From Acidaminococcus hominis (GTDB lineage: Bacteria; Bacillota; Negativicutes; Acidaminococcales; Acidaminococcaceae): a stretch of 64,000 nucleotides of DNA. Positions 26,224 through 33,598 of this stretch are shown here, one piece after another. How positions within the stretch are numbered: the stretch's first letter is position 1; every line of letters starts with the position of its first letter. The notes under the pieces were generated by a model, which saw only the letters and a program-made list of their open reading frames with translations, made no database searches and was not told where the DNA came from. Location of the stretch: the NCBI RefSeq assembly GCF_021044795.1, contig NZ_JAJNOP010000008.1. One strand, given 5' to 3'. The translations under genes and the position numbers were made by a program.

Positions 26224-27252
26224 TTAGAAGTCAAACATACCGGCCGGTTTGGTATTGGGTTTCTTGGTGTCGGTATAGGTTTTGGCTGTTTCATAATCGA
26301 TATCGTGGATCGGCCAGGTAGGTTCCTTGCCTTCGTATACTTCCTGCACGCCCATGGCGGAGAAGTAGCTGGCACGGTGGGCAGCTTCCTGGGTGTTGCC
26401 GCCGATATGCGGGTACATGATGACGTTGTCCAGGGTCAGGAGCGGCAGGTTAGGATCCACCGGTTCCTTCTTCAGGGCATCTAGGCCAGCGCCGGCAATG
26501 GTGCCGTTCTTGCAGGCTTCGTACAGGGCATCTTCATCCACGCAGCCGCCCCGGGCAGTGTTGATCAGGAAAGCGGTGGGTTTCATCATAGCCAAGGTTT
26601 CGGCATTCACAATGTGATGGGTAACCGGGGTATTGGGGGTATGGATGGATACGTAGTCGCTTTCTTTGAAGATCCGGTCCAGGTCCCGTACCACTTCAAC
26701 CCCATCGGGGAAGTCAGCAGCCGGTTTGTAGGGATCGTAAGCCAGTACGTTCATTTCCATGCCCAAAGCCCGTTTGGCCAGGCGACTGCCGATGTTGCCG
26801 CAGCCGATGATGCCCAGGGTCTTGCCGTTAATGGTATTCTTGCGCACCTTCAATTTTGCTTTGTAGTAGTCGTTGACCCAGGTCTTGTGCAGCACGGTTA
26901 CGTTGCGGCTGCATTCCAGAATCAGCAGCATAGCGGTTTCGGCTACGGAAGTGGAGTTGGCCACCGGAGCATACAGGGCTTGTACGCCATTGTCGTGGCA
27001 GGCCTTTACGTCCAGGGCGTCGAAGCCGGCACCGTGACGGACAATAACCTTCAGGTTGGGGTTGGATTCGATAACTTCCCGGGTAATCGGGGTAATCCGG
27101 ACAATCATGGCATCCGGTTGGTATTCTTTCATATCTGCCAGTACATCGGCAGTTTCAAAGCCGCGGCCGGCAATCAGGGTATGGCCAGCATCTTCCAGCA
27201 GTTTGCGGCCTTCAGACATAATTTCTTGAGGCAGTAAAATTTTCCAAGGCAT
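26224..27252 (-). CDS. D-isomer-specific 2-hydroxyacid dehydrogenase
   Basis: This 342-aa NAD-dependent enzyme of the phosphoglycerate/glycerate dehydrogenase family has the nucleotide-binding motif GIIGCGNIGSRLAKRA. The catalytic Arg is in NTARGG, Glu in LDALKKEP, and His in PHIGGNT, all present. It interconverts a D-2-hydroxy acid and a 2-oxo acid. It starts 17 nt after the RraA-type aldolase gene with AAGGAG before the ATG, so the two are cotranscribed. A natural reading is that the 2-oxo acid released by the aldolase is reduced, or its hydroxy precursor oxidised, here. Confidence 0.93.
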   Translation of the reverse strand: MPWKILLPQEIMSEGRKLLEDAGHTLIAGRGFETADVLADMKEYQPDAMIVRITPITREVIESNPNLKVIVRHGAGFDALDVKACHDNGVQALYAPVANSTSVAETAMLLILECSRNVTVLHKTWVNDYYKAKLKVRKNTINGKTLGIIGCGNIGSRLAKRALGMEMNVLAYDPYKPAADFPDGVEVVRDLDRIFKESDYVSIHTPNTPVTHHIVNAETLAMMKPTAFLINTARGGCVDEDALYEACKNGTIAGAGLDALKKEPVDPNLPLLTLDNVIMYPHIGGNTQEAAHRASYFSAMGVQEVYEGKEPTWPIHDIDYETAKTYTDTKKPNTKPAGMFDF

Positions 27253-27269
27253 GTTCGTTAGCTCCTTTA

Positions 27270-27971
27270 TTAACCTTTGTACATTCCGTCGATGATTTCT
27301 ACGCCTTTGTCAGCCAGGCGCTTGTCAACCCATTCTCTCTTGGAGTTGCCGGTTTGGGCAGCCACCAGTTTGGCTTCGTCCTGAGCTTGGAAAGCTTTGG
27401 CAGCTTCCAGTACAGTTTCGCCTTCCTGCCAAGGAATCACGATAACGCCGTCTTCGTCCATGACGATGATGTCGCCGGGGTTAATGCTGATGCCGCCGCA
27501 GGAGATAGGAACGTTGATTTCGCCGGGGCCTTCTTTGTAGGGGCCGCCAGGGTTGGTGCCGGTAGCGTAGATAGGATAGGTCATTTTGCGGACGGCGTCG
27601 ATATCCCGGATAGGACCATCGATGATGATGCCGCCGATGTTCTTGGAACCGCCGTAGGTGAACATGATTTCGCCAATCAGGGAACGGTATTCTTCGCCGC
27701 CATCGTTGGAAACGATCAGTACATCACCGGGTTTGGCCATGTTCAGAGCCTTGTGCAGCATCAGGTTGTCCCCGGAACGGGTTTTGATGGTGAGAGCCCG
27801 GCCTACGTTGATGGGATCCTTGGGGCTGCTTTGCAGTTTGATGCGGGGATGCATACCAACCAGACGACCCATGGTGTCGGAGATGTTGGCAGCAGGGATG
27901 GTTTTGAAAGCATCCAGCAGTTCTTGAGCAACTTCCGGTTTTTGCAGGAATACGCGATTTCCAATAGACAT
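27270..27971 (-). CDS. RraA-family aldolase (HMG/CHA aldolase type), copy 1
   Basis: This 233-aa protein belongs to the RraA/4-hydroxy-4-methyl-2-oxoglutarate aldolase family, which cleaves 4-hydroxy-2-oxo dicarboxylic acids to pyruvate and may decarboxylate oxaloacetate. The family core is present: GRALTIKTRSGDN, a Gly-rich segment GGIIIDGPIRDID with the catalytic Arg and metal-binding Asp, and PGDIIVMDEDGVIVIP. It is not the RNase E inhibitor, because RNase E regulation is a minor, enterobacterial role of this fold. It differs from the copy at 33599 at only nine residues by my alignment. It heads an operon with a 2-hydroxyacid dehydrogenase and lies divergent from the LysR gene, with a two-box operator between. 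Confidence 0.9.
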   Translation of the reverse strand: MSIGNRVFLQKPEVAQELLDAFKTIPAANISDTMGRLVGMHPRIKLQSSPKDPINVGRALTIKTRSGDNLMLHKALNMAKPGDVLIVSNDGGEEYRSLIGEIMFTYGGSKNIGGIIIDGPIRDIDAVRKMTYPIYATGTNPGGPYKEGPGEINVPISCGGISINPGDIIVMDEDGVIVIPWQEGETVLEAAKAFQAQDEAKLVAAQTGNSKREWVDKRLADKGVEIIDGMYKG

Positions 27972-28070
27972 TTACAATTCCTCCTTGAAATACATAACGG
28001 TTTGCAATCAAATGGCAATTCGCAATTTTCTGTTTTATTGCTTGCAACCGTATAATACCTTTTGACAACC

Positions 28071-28117
28071 ACAAAGTAAAACAGTTATAATTTGGAGGAG
28101 GAACAAAATAATTTTGT
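28071..28117. promoter_or_regulatory. Two-box operator 2 in the aldolase/LysR divergent promoter
   Basis: Box 1 is ACAAAGTAAAAC (28071-28082). Box 2 is the perfect palindrome ACAAAATAATTTTGT (28103-28117). The box starts are 32 nt apart. Box 1 faces the aldolase gene and box 2 faces the lysR gene, the usual layout for LysR autoregulation plus activation of the divergent gene. Confidence 0.78.
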
Positions 28118-28183
28118 GGCTAAGAGAATTTACCGGGGCGCCTGGCCCAAGGAGCACCGGAACTTGGCATCAAGGAGGACCCT

Positions 28184-29167
28184 ATGGATCTGGAAAGCTT
28201 ATACTACTTTAAAGAACTGACCCGGGACCTGAACATGACCCAGACAGCCAAACGGCTGTTCCTGTCCCAGCAGACCCTGAGCAACCACATTGCCCGGCTG
28301 GAAAAGTGGTGCGGTATCCCGCTGTTCTACCGGAAACCCCGGCTGACCCTGACCACCGCCGGTTTTTCCCTGCTGCAATTTGCCGACAAGGTGCTGAACC
28401 AGGAGCAGGAATTCAAGGAAGTGCTGTCGGATATTGCCGAAGAAGCCCGGGGCACCATTCGCTTTGGGGCCAGCTTCATCCGCTACAATATTGCCCTGCC
28501 GGCGGTGCTGCCGGACCTTACCAGGCGCTACCCCCATGTGTCCATGGACCTGACGGACGATACCTCGGATCATCTCCAGTCCCAGCTTTTGGAAGGGAAT
28601 CTGGACGTAATCCTCTCCGTACGTAACGAAAATATTCCCGGCCTCAGCAGCACCCTGCTGCTGGCCAACCAAATTTATCTGCTGGTATCCGACCGGCTGC
28701 TGAAAAAATACTATGGGGCGGAAACGGAAATTATCAAGGAACGCTCCCGGCACGGAGCCCATTTGAAAGACTTTGCCAAGCTGCCCTTTTTGATGCTGAC
28801 ACCCCCCAACCGGATGGGCACCATCTTGACCAACTGCTTTGAGGAAGCAGGCTGCGCACCCCAGGTGTATATCCGCACGGACCACCTGCGCATGAGCGAA
28901 ACCATTTCGTCCAAGGCACTGGCCGCCACCTTCAGTACCACCATGCCCCTCAATAAGACCAAAAAGCAGCTGGCCTCCGACGTGAACATCTTTCCTTTAC
29001 TGTACAAGGAAAAGCCCGTGTACCACAACCTGTACCTGGCCTACTTCAAGAATCGGTACCACGCCCGGTATTTGAAGTACTTCATTGAACTGCTGGAAAA
29101 CTATTTTAAGAATGTGGAAACCATGGACCCCAGTTACGTCCATAAACCGGAACCGGGCGTGGAATAA
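28184..29167 (+). CDS. LysR-family regulator, predicted controller of the aldolase regulon
   Basis: This 327-aa protein has an N-terminal winged HTH (residues 1-60, LNMTQTAKRLFLSQQTLSNHIARLEK) and a C-terminal periplasmic-binding-protein-like effector domain. It sits divergent to the RraA-type aldolase operon, and the two-box operator lies between them. The same operator recurs before the dehydrogenase at 23294, the permease at 30706 and the second aldolase at 33599, so I predict that this protein controls all four. The effector is probably a substrate or intermediate of the hydroxy/oxo acid pathway. Start ATG 28184 follows AAGGAGG. Confidence 0.92.
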   Translation: MDLESLYYFKELTRDLNMTQTAKRLFLSQQTLSNHIARLEKWCGIPLFYRKPRLTLTTAGFSLLQFADKVLNQEQEFKEVLSDIAEEARGTIRFGASFIRYNIALPAVLPDLTRRYPHVSMDLTDDTSDHLQSQLLEGNLDVILSVRNENIPGLSSTLLLANQIYLLVSDRLLKKYYGAETEIIKERSRHGAHLKDFAKLPFLMLTPPNRMGTILTNCFEEAGCAPQVYIRTDHLRMSETISSKALAATFSTTMPLNKTKKQLASDVNIFPLLYKEKPVYHNLYLAYFKNRYHARYLKYFIELLENYFKNVETMDPSYVHKPEPGVE

Positions 29168-29181
29168 ACGCCTATACGCCA

Positions 29182-29222
29182 AAGGGCCGGGGCCTGTACG
29201 TGAAGTACAGGCCCCGGCCCTT
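29182..29222 (+). terminator. Intrinsic terminator of the lysR gene
   Basis: AAGGGCCGGGGCCTGTAC-GTGAA-GTACAGGCCCCGGCCCTT is a perfect 18-bp stem; the following T-run is short and interrupted. Confidence 0.85.
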
Positions 29223-29363
29223 GGTTGTTTTTCCCTAGAAAAGGAGCTATATGGAGGTAGATAGTACGCAATAGGCAGAAACCATGGTCAAACAAAAACT
29301 GACCGGGTTACTTCTGAAAATTGTTTGCGAAAAAGTACTTTAATATTCGGGAAATAAAATGGC

Positions 29364-29516
29364 TTATTCGAAATCGAAATACGCCATCGGATCCCAGTCC
29401 AGCATACTGGGAACTTTGCTAGAGAATGCCTTAGAAACGAATAAATCCAGCAGCAAACCTTCAAAATCAAAACCTTCTTTGGCGGCACTAGAGACCATTT
29501 TCTTATCCATTTCCAT
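29364..29516 (-). CDS. Small acidic protein, 50 aa, function unknown
   Basis: ATG 29516 is preceded by AAAAAAAGGAGGATGAAGCTT, a strong ribosome site at good spacing. Upstream on the minus strand is TATAAT (about 29560-29566). The reading frame gives 50 residues with no Pro-Gly low complexity. It begins MEMDKKMVSSAAKEGFDFEG and ends DWDPMAYFDFE before TAA, with many aromatic and acidic residues at the C-terminus. There is no signal peptide or membrane segment. It lies alone between the lysR terminator and a repeat cluster. The AT-rich codons differ from the GC-rich neighbours. I recognise no family. Confidence 0.6.
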   Translation of the reverse strand: MEMDKKMVSSAAKEGFDFEGLLLDLFVSKAFSSKVPSMLDWDPMAYFDFE

Positions 29517-29754
29517 AAGCTTCATCCTCCTTTTTTTGTTCGGTTAATATCGAACTATCTTTATTATACTCATTTTTGCGTTCGTGACTAGTACTTCACA
29601 TTTCCTTCACAAAAAAGCGGTTGCTCACTTTTATAATTGTAAACAGTTTAACGGAATTTGAGAAAATTTGACGTAGGATTTTTCACCGCAAGCAACGAGG
29701 CAGAAAGCTGAATGTATTTCTGATTCGTTTCTCTCGATAGGCTTGTGCTTATAA

Positions 29755-30420
29755 TTAGGCCCTGCTGCCCCCATCCGAGGCGCTGTGCGCCCCACCTTCT
29801 CTTGAACACGCCCCATCTGCGCCTTTGGAATTCTTATGATAGGCGCATCTTCTCCATTTCAGCTGTTCCACAGCTGAAACGGAGAAGACAGGCAGCCGGA
29901 GGCCGCAAAACATGGATGAACTTCCTCAGTCATCCCTACGGGCTGACAGCCCCTCAGTGGTTCGCAGCTAGCTGTTCATCTTCGCTCAGAGAGCTTGATT
30001 CACAGGCTGCTATCACATGGCTCACATTAGCCAAGAGCCTTTTGACTAACGGATTTGCTCTTGGATGTGAGCGCAACGCTTTGGATGGGCCGGTCTTAGG
30101 CCCATACTGGTCGTGTGTTAAACGGGTTTTGAGATGAAATCACGGTATGTAAATACTAATACTACCTTTCTTTGTCACTTGACCAGTGGTGGCCTGGAAG
30201 CCTCTTTCAAGCGTGAAAGAGGTGTCAGTCACTGCGTGACTGACGGAGAAAGTTTAATACTCAGCATTTCGCGGCCATCGGCCGCTGCCTTCCACTTACC
30301 TGTTCGCTGCGTAGCGAACAGGAGAAGAAGAAGGGTGGCTACGCCCCAAGAATAAAACGTAGCCGGGATGGGTTTCAAATCCAGGATGCCCGGAGGGCCG
30401 AACCACACTACACCCCGCAG
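29755..30420 (+). repeat. Composite of palindromic repeats, families 1 and 2
   Basis: Family 2 in minus orientation lies at about 29790-29910 (CTTCTCC...GGAGAAGACAGGCAGCCGGAGGCCGC). A full family 1 copy lies at 29919-30256 (AACTTCCTCAGTCATCC, CTATCACATGGCTCACAT, hairpin AGCCAAGAGC/GCTCTTGGATGTGAG, GCGCAACGCTT, GCCGGTCTTAGGCC, end CTTTCAAGCGTGAAAG...AAAGTTT). Family 2 in plus orientation lies at about 30266-30420 (GCGGCC...GGCCGCTGCC, ACCTGTTCGC...GCGAACAGG, GGGTGGCTACGCC). Family 1 is thus flanked by inverted family 2 copies. The apparent reading frames here are not credible. Confidence 0.75.
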
Positions 30421-30436
30421 ACCGCACTACCCTTTC

Positions 30437-30483
30437 ACAAATTTTATTTGTAGCACACCCAAAATATCTATGTTTTACTTTGT
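30437..30483 (+). promoter_or_regulatory. Two-box operator 3 (predicted LysR site) upstream of the permease gene
   Basis: Box 2 is the palindrome ACAAATTTTATTTGT (30437-30451). Box 1, read on the minus strand, is ACAAAGTAAAAC (30472-30483), identical in all 12 bases to operator 2, again at 32-nt offset. Box 1 faces the gene. Downstream, TTATCATACAATT and GACTGAAAATTA resemble the DNA after operator 4. Confidence 0.75.
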
Positions 30484-30705
30484 TATAGTCTCAAGTTATC
30501 ATACAATTGCCAAAAATGCAAAGACTGAAAATTACTAATTTACATTTCATTCCATCGCGGGTGAAATAGAAAGGGGGACCGTTACACAGCATTTTCCGTT
30601 TTGGCGGTGCAGCCGCGGGCTGCCCAAAACGGCAGGCAAAATGAAGGGAAACCGGAGAGCCGGCTTTCCGAACCAAGCATTGGCAATCAAGAAAGGATGA
30701 CGACA

Positions 30706-31959
30706 ATGACTCCTATGGCATTGGCATTAGGTATTCTATTTATCACGATTTTGCTATTTATCTGGGAACCCATTCCCATTGCAGTTACTGCTATCTTAGC
30801 TTCCATTTCCTACGGCGCCCTGGGCATTGTGAAAATGAGCACAGTGTTCTCCGGCTACGACAACAACACCAACATCTTGCTGGCCGGCATGATGGTGGTC
30901 GGTTCTTCCCTGTTCCACACCGGCATCACCGACAAGATTGGTGAAAAGATGATTGCCATTACCGGCAAAAGCGAACGGAACATCATCCTGGCAACCCTGA
31001 TCGTTTCCTGCATCCTGAGCTCCGTGTGCAGCAACATCGGCGTTATGGTTGCTATGGCTCCCCTGGTAACGGCCATGGCGGAATCTGCCGGCGTAGGTCC
31101 TTCCCGGGCTCTGCTGGGCCTGTTGTTTGGTGCCCAGTTCGGCGGCTTCGTAACCCTGGTAGGCGTAGGCTCCAACGCTGCTGCCGCTGCTGCCATGGGC
31201 AAGCTGGGTCTGGTACCCTTCGGCTTCTTCAGCATCACCCCCTTCGGCATCGGCGTGTGCATTGTGGGTACCCTGTACTTCACCTTCATCGGTTCCAAGA
31301 TGATTCCCGATACCGGCTACGTTCCTGAATTTGCCCAAATCGAAAAGAAACCCCTGAACAAACAAAAAGCCACCATCGCCGCCCTGACCATGATTGTGGT
31401 GCTGATTATCATCGCCAGCGGCAGCAAGGCCCTGCCCATGCACGTGGCTGCTGTACTGGGTGCCTGCGTTATCGTGGGAACCCGCTGCATGACCATCAAG
31501 GATGCCTTCAAGGCCATTGACTGGAACTGCTTGATTCTGGTAGGCGCTCTAGGCGTCATTTCCGAAGGCGTAAAGGACAGCGGTGCAGGCCAGGCCGTTG
31601 CCGACCTGATTATCGCCATTTTGGGCAACAACCCCAGCCCCTTCATGATTTCTACTGTCATGTTTGTAGCTGCTGCCGGCCTGACCCAGATTATGTCCAA
31701 CATTCCCACCATCCTGGTGTTCATGCCCATCGGCGTGTCCATTGCCCAGCAGATTGGTGTTAGCCCGTATCCCATTGCCATGATCATCACCCTGGCCGGT
31801 GCTGCTTCCTATGCAACCCCCTTTGCTGCACCCCAGAACATGATGACCGTAGGCTGGACCCAATACAAGTTCATGGACTTTGTGAAGATTGGTCTGCCCA
31901 TGGTAATCCTCACCTATCTGGTGGTGGTAGGCCTGATCCCCATTTTCCTGCCGTACTAA
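30706..31959 (+). CDS. SLC13/ArsB-superfamily carboxylate permease
   Basis: This 417-aa membrane protein has about 11-12 segments and two repeats, with SSVCSNIGVMVAMAPLV and LTQIMSNIPTILVFMPIGV as the carboxylate/sodium-binding hairpin motifs. Start ATG 30706 lies 9 nt after AAAGG; the ATG at 30697 overlaps the ribosome site. It is preceded by operator 3 and followed by a terminator, so it is probably the uptake system induced by the LysR protein for the hydroxy/oxo acid cleaved by the RraA-type aldolases. Confidence 0.88.
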   Translation: MTPMALALGILFITILLFIWEPIPIAVTAILASISYGALGIVKMSTVFSGYDNNTNILLAGMMVVGSSLFHTGITDKIGEKMIAITGKSERNIILATLIVSCILSSVCSNIGVMVAMAPLVTAMAESAGVGPSRALLGLLFGAQFGGFVTLVGVGSNAAAAAAMGKLGLVPFGFFSITPFGIGVCIVGTLYFTFIGSKMIPDTGYVPEFAQIEKKPLNKQKATIAALTMIVVLIIIASGSKALPMHVAAVLGACVIVGTRCMTIKDAFKAIDWNCLILVGALGVISEGVKDSGAGQAVADLIIAILGNNPSPFMISTVMFVAAAGLTQIMSNIPTILVFMPIGVSIAQQIGVSPYPIAMIITLAGAASYATPFAAPQNMMTVGWTQYKFMDFVKIGLPMVILTYLVVVGLIPIFLPY

Positions 31960-31968
31960 GTAAAGTTA

Positions 31969-31997
31969 GGGGCTGTGCATTGGCGCAGCCCTTTTTT
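31969..31997 (+). terminator. Intrinsic terminator
   Basis: GGGCTGTGC-ATTG-GCGCAGCCC followed by TTTTTT, between the permease and metallohydrolase genes. Confidence 0.82.
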
Positions 31998-32035
31998 CTC
32001 AAGGCAAAGCTACCTGCAAAAGAAGGAGAACCAAC

Positions 32036-32875
32036 ATGGATGTAAAAGGTATTTATGACGTACACGTACATACAGCTCCCGATGTGAGCAAACGGAAATT
32101 CACGGATCCCGAACTGGCCGCCCGGCTGGAAGAAAAGGGCATGGCCGGCTTTTTGGTGAAAAACCACTTTACGGAAACCGCCGCTCGGGCTGCCCTGCTC
32201 CAGGCCCAGTTCCCCAAACTGAAGATTATCGGCGGCATTGTGCTGAACCGGACCGTAGGCGGCTTCAACCCCTACGCCGTGGAAAACTGCGCCAAGCTGG
32301 GGGGCCGGGTAGTCTGGCTGCCCACTCTGGAAGCCCGCAGCTACCAGAAAAAGAAACATCCGGGAATGAGTGACCAGGAGGCTGCTGCCTATCTCACCGC
32401 CTTGGATGACAACGGTCAGCTGGTGCCCGGCATCAGCGAAATCCTGGATATTGTCAAAGCCTACGATATGGTCCTGGCCACCGGCCACGTCAGCGCCGAA
32501 GAAGGCCTGGCCGTGCTCAAGGCCGCCCATGACAAGGACATCCAGAAACTGGTGGCCACCCATGTGGACGGCGCAGCGGACTACTACACCACCGAGCAGC
32601 TGAAACAGGCGGCAGCCTTGGGTGCCATGACGGAACACTGCTACTTCAATATCCAGGCCGGCCATATTACCCCGGCAGAAATGGCAGAGCGGATCCGTGC
32701 CGTAGGCGCCGAACAGGTGGTCCTGTCCACGGATGTGGGCCAGCCCGCGTCCCCCTATCCGGATGAAGCCCTGAGCAAGCTGGGCGACCTGCTGCTGGCC
32801 GAAGGCATCACCCCGGAAGAACTCCACATCATGCTGGTGGACAACCCTGCCCGGTACTATACCCGGGCCTTGTAA
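32036..32875 (+). CDS. Amidohydrolase-like metal-dependent hydrolase (DUF6282-like)
   Basis: This 279-aa protein of the metallo-dependent hydrolase/PHP-like TIM-barrel type opens with YDVHVHTAPDVSKRK, giving the HxH metal site. Further His residues in VKNHFTE, ATGHVSAE and VATHVDG and Asp in STDVGQP complete a plausible metal centre. The family is poorly characterised; hydrolysis, hydration or decarboxylation of a carboxylate are possible. Start ATG 32036 follows AGAAGGAGAACCAAC. It sits between the permease and the second aldolase, so it probably acts in the same pathway. A terminator precedes it, so read-through or its own weak promoter is needed. Confidence 0.82.
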   Translation: MDVKGIYDVHVHTAPDVSKRKFTDPELAARLEEKGMAGFLVKNHFTETAARAALLQAQFPKLKIIGGIVLNRTVGGFNPYAVENCAKLGGRVVWLPTLEARSYQKKKHPGMSDQEAAAYLTALDDNGQLVPGISEILDIVKAYDMVLATGHVSAEEGLAVLKAAHDKDIQKLVATHVDGAADYYTTEQLKQAAALGAMTEHCYFNIQAGHITPAEMAERIRAVGAEQVVLSTDVGQPASPYPDEALSKLGDLLLAEGITPEELHIMLVDNPARYYTRAL

Positions 32876-33019
32876 ACACCACAACCCCTGGTTGTGCAGC
32901 GGCAAAGAAACACTGTTTTACATAAAGGGCAAAACCCTCTAGAATAGGGAACACAAGGCAGAAAGGGACTGTACACCCTTTCTGCTGCGGCCTCTAAGGG
33001 GTTTAACCCCGCCCTCTGA

Positions 33020-33053
33020 ACATCCCCGGAACCACGCTCCGGGGATGTTTTTT
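33020..33053 (+). terminator. Intrinsic terminator
   Basis: ACATCCCCGGA-ACCACGC-TCCGGGGATGT followed by a T-run. Confidence 0.85.
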
Positions 33054-33065
33054 CGTTCCCGTAAA

Positions 33066-33080
33066 ACAAAATAATTTTGT
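33066..33080. promoter_or_regulatory. Orphan copy of the LysR box 2 palindrome
   Basis: ACAAAATAATTTTGT is identical to box 2 of operator 2, but no box 1 is found at the 32-nt offset on either side. It may be a remnant of a duplicated control region, now separated from gene and partner box by the repeat at 33155-33420. Confidence 0.5.
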
Positions 33081-33154
33081 GACAAATCCCGAAAAACGGA
33101 GATGTATGATATAAAGAAACTTAAAGAAGTATCCCTGGCGGGTCAAGAAAAGTT

Positions 33155-33420
33155 CTTTTGCGGCCGCAGGCCGCCTGCCTTCTCCTTACCTGTTCGCTGT
33201 GCGGACAGGTAAGGGGGAAGGGTGGCTGCGCTCCAAGAAAGTGAGCGCAGCCGGGATGGGGTTTGCTGCCAATCTGCCCGAAGGGCGCCCAAACCTCTAC
33301 CCTGTAGGGGAGAGGAAAGCAGCACTACCTTTTTCTGAAGGTAGTGCTGTAGGAGAGGGGATACCCGGCACCACATCACTTCAGGTTCGCGGACCGCACC
33401 ACCAAAGTGAACCATAAACC
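33155..33420 (+). repeat. Palindromic intergenic repeat, family 2
   Basis: It contains TTGCGGCCGCAGGCCGCCTGCC, ACCTGTTCGCTGTGCGGACAGGT, GGGTGGCTGCGCTCC...GAGCGCAGCCGGGATGGG, and a further hairpin AGCACTACCTT...AAGGTAGTGCT. The first part matches the copy near 30266-30370. No gene is seen in 32876-33598 apart from this, a terminator and operators. Confidence 0.7.
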
Positions 33421-33451
33421 AACCAGCCTACATCAACCTTTATTTAAATCA

Positions 33452-33498
33452 ACAAAATTTCTTTGTGGATTTTCCCCAATATTATTGTTTCACATTGT
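33452..33498 (+). promoter_or_regulatory. Two-box operator 4 (predicted LysR site) upstream of aldolase copy 2
   Basis: Box 2 is ACAAAATTTCTTTGT (33452-33466) and box 1, on the minus strand, is ACAATGTGAAAC (33487-33498), offset 32 nt. Box 1 faces the gene 101 nt away. TTGTTG...TACAAT downstream is a possible sigma-70 promoter. Confidence 0.7.
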
Positions 33499-33598
33499 TG
33501 ACACAATAAGATATCATACAATTACGAAAAGTGAATGACTGAAAATTATAAATTCACATTAGATTCTCGGAACTGTCTATTTCAAGGAGGAATTGTAA

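Noticed and set aside
29359..29547. 62-codon plus-strand frame at the small-protein locus
   Set aside because: The minus strand has the ribosome site and -10 box; the plus-strand frame has neither.
29745..30137. 130-codon frame within the repeat cluster
   Set aside because: It consists of palindromic repeat DNA shared with other intergenic sites and has no protein features.
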